64,000 nucleotides of DNA, from assembly GCF_900110915.1 (NCBI RefSeq), contig NZ_FOFG01000007.1:1-64000 (forward strand), in the 5' to 3' direction. The stretch's first letter is position 1; the number at the start of each line of letters is the position of its first letter. Both the position numbers and the translations under genes were made by a program. The notes beneath the pieces are model-generated. The model was not told the DNA's origin and did no database searches. It saw only the letters and a program-made list of their open reading frames with translations. Positions 61,081 through 64,000 of the stretch are shown here, piece by piece. Origin of the DNA: Faunimonas pinastri. Its GTDB lineage: Bacteria > Pseudomonadota > Alphaproteobacteria > Rhizobiales > Afifellaceae.

Positions 61081-61893
61081 CTATTTCAGTGCGCCGGCGG
61101 TGAGGCCGCTGACGATGCGACGCTGCAGCAGGACGAAGACGATCAGGATGGGTGTGATGTAGATGGCGGAATAGGTCATGATCCCGTTCCAGTCGTTGAT
61201 CTGCGGGCCGACGAATTCCGACAGGCCGACGGTCGCCGTCTGCAGGCTCTTTTCCGAGATCAGCGAGCGGGAATAGACGAACTCGCCGAAGGATTGCAGG
61301 AAGATCAGCACGGAGGTGACGAGAATGCCGTTTCGCGCCAGCGGCACGATGATGCGGAAGAACGCGCCGATGCGCGAATTGCCGTCGACCAGCGCCGCCT
61401 CCTCCAACTCGCGCGGCACCTGCAGGAAGGTGGAGCGACAGATCACGATGTAGAGCGTCAGGACCTTGGCGGCCTGCGCCAGCGTCACGGCCAGGCGCGG
61501 CGTGGCCAGCAGGCCCATCTGGTTGAAGGCGACGAAGAGCGGCGTCACCATCAGCGAGGAGGGCAGGACCTGCAGCATCAGCACCGTGAAGAGCGCGACG
61601 CTGGTCCAGCGATTGCGGATGCGGGCGAGGCTGTAGGCGGCCCCCGTGCCGATCACCACCGTGATCGCCGTGACGCCGACCGCGATCACCAGCGAGTTCC
61701 ACAGGTACGACGCCATGGAATGCTGGAGGAAGACCTGCCGGAAATTCCACTGCGGGTGGGGGGGCCAGAAGGTCGGCGGATACTGGAAGATCTCCGTGCC
61801 GGATTTCAGCGCCGTGACATACATCCAGTAGAGCGGAAACAGGTAGACCGCGACGCTGACGAGCGCGACGGCGAGCAGGATGTATCGCTTCAT
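61081..61893 (-). CDS. Carbohydrate ABC transporter permease, MalG type
   Basis: Inner membrane protein of 270 residues with six predicted helices. The N-terminal PLYWMYVTALKSGTEIF segment and the EAA loop (ELEEAALVDGNSRIGAFFRI) are typical for MalG-family permeases. Nine bases separate it from the ATPase gene. Confidence 0.93.
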   Translation of the reverse strand: MKRYILLAVALVSVAVYLFPLYWMYVTALKSGTEIFQYPPTFWPPHPQWNFRQVFLQHSMASYLWNSLVIAVGVTAITVVIGTGAAYSLARIRNRWTSVALFTVLMLQVLPSSLMVTPLFVAFNQMGLLATPRLAVTLAQAAKVLTLYIVICRSTFLQVPRELEEAALVDGNSRIGAFFRIIVPLARNGILVTSVLIFLQSFGEFVYSRSLISEKSLQTATVGLSEFVGPQINDWNGIMTYSAIYITPILIVFVLLQRRIVSGLTAGALK

Positions 61894-61903
61894 GCCGCGA
61901 CCC

Positions 61904-62806
61904 TCACGCTGACTGCTCGTTCGTGGTGGAGCGCACGTAGATCGTCGCCACCACGATCACGACCGCGATCATCATGACGGCGATGACGCTGCCGGCGGAG
62001 ATCTCGTAGGTCTCGAAGGAGAGCTGCCAAGACCAGTATTGCGCGACGTTGGAGGAGTTTGCCGGCCCGCCCTTGGTCAGGCCGGCGATGAGGTCGAACT
62101 GCTGCAGGGTCAGGATAACGCCGAGCGAGACGACGGCGCCCAGCGTCGCCCGCATCATCGGCAGGGTCATCGAGAAGAAGCGCTGGAAGGCGGTGGCGCC
62201 GTCGAGCTCCGCCGCCTCGTAGATATCGCGCGGAATGGCGGCCAGACCGACGGACAGCAGGATCATGTTGAAGGGAATGCCCAGCCAGATGTTGGCGATG
62301 ATCACGGCGTAGAGCGAATAGGCGGGATCGGAGAGCCAGAAGATCTTGCCCGTCACGATGCCGAGATGGTTGAGCACGTAGTTCAGGACGCCGAAATCGC
62401 CGGCGAAAATCCATTTCCACACAGTGCCGACGACGAGGCCGGGCATGATCCAGCCGGCGAGGAAGAGGCCGCGCAGAAAGGTGGCCGCGGGGAAATCCTG
62501 CTGGAAGAGGAGCGCCAGCCCGAAGCCGAGGCCGAGCTGGAACACGATGGAGAGCAGGACGAAGATCGCGGTGTTCTTGACGATCAGCCAGGCTTCCGGC
62601 CGGTTGATGACGTCGATGTAGTTCTGCCAGCCGACCCAGGGCCGGTTGAAATCGGTGATGGAGAACATGTCCACCGACTGGAAGGACATGATCACGTTGT
62701 AGACGAGCGGGAAGGCGGAAAAGACCAGGAGATAGGCGACCGCGCAAAGGATCAGCACCGCGTCGAAGCCGCTGCCTTCCCGGAAGGTTCTGAAAAATGC
62801 CGTCAT
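61904..62806 (-). CDS. Carbohydrate ABC transporter permease, MalF type
   Basis: Inner membrane protein of 300 residues with six predicted helices. LVFSAFPLVYNVIMSFQSVD and the EAA loop (DIYEAAELDGATAFQRFFSM) mark the MalF/UgpA family. Ten bases separate it from the MalG-type gene. Forms the channel with it. Confidence 0.93.
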   Translation of the reverse strand: MTAFFRTFREGSGFDAVLILCAVAYLLVFSAFPLVYNVIMSFQSVDMFSITDFNRPWVGWQNYIDVINRPEAWLIVKNTAIFVLLSIVFQLGLGFGLALLFQQDFPAATFLRGLFLAGWIMPGLVVGTVWKWIFAGDFGVLNYVLNHLGIVTGKIFWLSDPAYSLYAVIIANIWLGIPFNMILLSVGLAAIPRDIYEAAELDGATAFQRFFSMTLPMMRATLGAVVSLGVILTLQQFDLIAGLTKGGPANSSNVAQYWSWQLSFETYEISAGSVIAVMMIAVVIVVATIYVRSTTNEQSA

Positions 62807-62873
62807 GCGATCCTTCGCCTTTGGTGCCGGGGAAGGTCGCGCCGGGATCGCTCCCGGCGCGACGGGGGCGACA

Positions 62874-64000
62874 TCACTGGGTGAGAAGCGGCTTGATGGT
62901 CTTCTGCGCCTGCTCCAGCGCGGTCTTGGCGTCGGTCTGGTGCGTCAGCGTCGACTGGATGGCCGTCTGGATCGCTTTGGAGATCTTCGGCCAGTTGGGG
63001 TTCGGGCCACGGGCGCGGGCGTATTTCAGCTGCTCGGTGAAGACGGCGTAAGCAGCCGGCCATTTCGGATCGGCGACCACGGCGGTCTTCACCGCCGACA
63101 TCATGCCGAACTCGTTCCAGTTCCGGTTCGCCTGCGAGTAGACGTATTCCAGGAGGCCGAAGGCTTCCTGCGGGTGCTTGGTCGTCTTCATGATGACGTT
63201 GTTGAACTCGCCGAGGGCGGAGGCGCGGGGCGATCCGTCCTTCTCCACCGGCAGCAGCGCCACGCGGAAGTCGAACTTGGCGTCCGACTGCATGCGCGGC
63301 AGCTCCCACGGGCCGGAGATCACCATGGCGGCGTTGCCGGCATTGAAGGTGCCGGTGGAATCCCACTGCGAGCGGATCAGCGTGTCGGGCGAGGCGAGCT
63401 TCTCGTCGAGGAGCTTCTGCCAGAATTGCAACGCCCGCACGGCGCCGTCGCTGGCGATGGAATCGTAATCGGCGCCGGCGGTCTGCACGAAGGGCAGGAA
63501 CTGGAAGGTGCCCTCCTCGGTGCCGACGGCGGAGAAGGCAAGGCCGTAGACGTTCCTGGCCGGGTCGTTCAGCGCCTTGGCGTCCTGATAAAGCTCCTCC
63601 CAGGTGCGCGGCGGCTTGTCGGGGTCCAGTCCCTTCGCCTTGAACATGTCGGCGTTGTAATAGAGCGCCAGCGTGTTGGAGCCGCGCGAAATGCCGTAGA
63701 TCTTGCCCTTCCAGGTGCCGGAATTGCGCGGGCCGGGGAAGAGGTCGTCCGGCTTGATGACGCTCGACTTGGCGATGAGCGGATCGAGGTCGAGCAGCAC
63801 GCCGCGCGAGGACACCATCGCGTTGTCGGGATTGTCGACGGCCACGACATCGGGCGCGTTGCCGGTCGCATAGGCCCGCGTCAGATCGTTCAGCATGTTG
63901 CCAAGATCGACATGCTTGATGTTGACGGTGATGTCGTCGTGCTTCTTGTCGTATTCCTGCGCCAGCACGTAGGATTGCTGGCCCTCGTGCTCGGTCGTCC
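62874..64000 (-). CDS. Carbohydrate ABC transporter substrate-binding protein (family 1), 5' end outside
   Basis: The frame is open to the right edge, so the signal peptide and first residues are missing; about 375 codons are seen. DVVAVDNPDNAMVSSRG, SRGSNTLALYYNADMFKAKG and the DAKALNDPARNVYGLAF segment fit family 1 sugar-binding proteins. It belongs to the same leftward operon as the two permeases and the ATPase. The sugar cannot be told from sequence. Confidence 0.9.
   Translation of the reverse strand, partial: TTEHEGQQSYVLAQEYDKKHDDITVNIKHVDLGNMLNDLTRAYATGNAPDVVAVDNPDNAMVSSRGVLLDLDPLIAKSSVIKPDDLFPGPRNSGTWKGKIYGISRGSNTLALYYNADMFKAKGLDPDKPPRTWEELYQDAKALNDPARNVYGLAFSAVGTEEGTFQFLPFVQTAGADYDSIASDGAVRALQFWQKLLDEKLASPDTLIRSQWDSTGTFNAGNAAMVISGPWELPRMQSDAKFDFRVALLPVEKDGSPRASALGEFNNVIMKTTKHPQEAFGLLEYVYSQANRNWNEFGMMSAVKTAVVADPKWPAAYAVFTEQLKYARARGPNPNWPKISKAIQTAIQSTLTHQTDAKTALEQAQKTIKPLLTQ

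Overview
The window looks like a chromosome segment of a high-GC alphaproteobacterium, most likely in the Rhizobiales (Hyphomicrobiales). Reasons: GcrA-, GapR- and CtrA-type proteins in the prophage, a DUF995 gene, an alpha/beta hydrolase and glycosyltransferase beside infC, and many ABC uptake operons. I cannot name the genus from sequence alone.

Positions 1-27411 are one end of a lambda-like prophage whose left end lies outside the window. It is bounded on the right by a tyrosine integrase beside a tRNA-Ser(GGA) gene. From left to right it holds: the end of a DUF1353 gene; a divergent AraC/SDR cargo pair; tail fibre genes; a lysis block (GH24 endolysin, holin-like and membrane proteins); a Mu Gam-like protein; a large RTX-repeat gene on the opposite strand; a leftward early block; a divergent Cro/CI switch; a rightward early operon; and the integrase. 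BrnT/BrnA toxin-antitoxin sits inside the leftward block. The most striking part is a translationally coupled operon (12970-16636). It encodes phage versions of several alphaproteobacterial cell-cycle and chromosome regulators: a GapR-like DUF2312 protein, a ParB-like protein, a CtrA-like DNA-binding domain without receiver, a GcrA-like protein and an adenine methyltransferase. Five 8-3-8 inverted repeats form a two-locus operator system at the Cro/CI switch and in front of the rightward operon.

Positions 27412-32333 are host core: tRNA-Ser, a small membrane protein, msrA, an alpha/beta hydrolase, a family 4 glycosyltransferase, infC with an ATT start, and tRNA-His. About 600 bases without a clear gene follow.

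Positions 32334-44528 look like one catabolic locus. A leftward GntR-led operon (GntR, creatininase-fold amidohydrolase, PanE-like reductase, SDR, amidase) diverges from a dipeptide/oligopeptide ABC transporter operon followed by an M32 carboxypeptidase. Together they suggest uptake and hydrolysis of an amide or small peptide-like compound. A LysR/SDR divergent pair follows (44544-46314).

Positions 46424-59350 are surface polysaccharide genes. A leftward operon has a LuxR-type response regulator, a GtrB-like glycosyltransferase, a ChbG/YdjC deacetylase and a GtrA-like flippase. A rightward operon has a UDP-xylose synthase-like enzyme, UDP-glucose 4-epimerase, a cellulose-synthase-like GT2, a DUF995 protein, UDP-glucose dehydrogenase, a large polytopic membrane protein and a Tat-exported GH26-like hydrolase. 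The 620-base region between them carries two YTAAC-N4-GTTAR inverted repeats.

Positions 59371-59796 are a deletion scar joining the 3' parts of an AraC regulator and a siderophore-type binding protein gene. From 60001 to the right edge is a leftward carbohydrate ABC transporter operon (binding protein cut by the edge, two permeases, MalK/UgpC-type ATPase).
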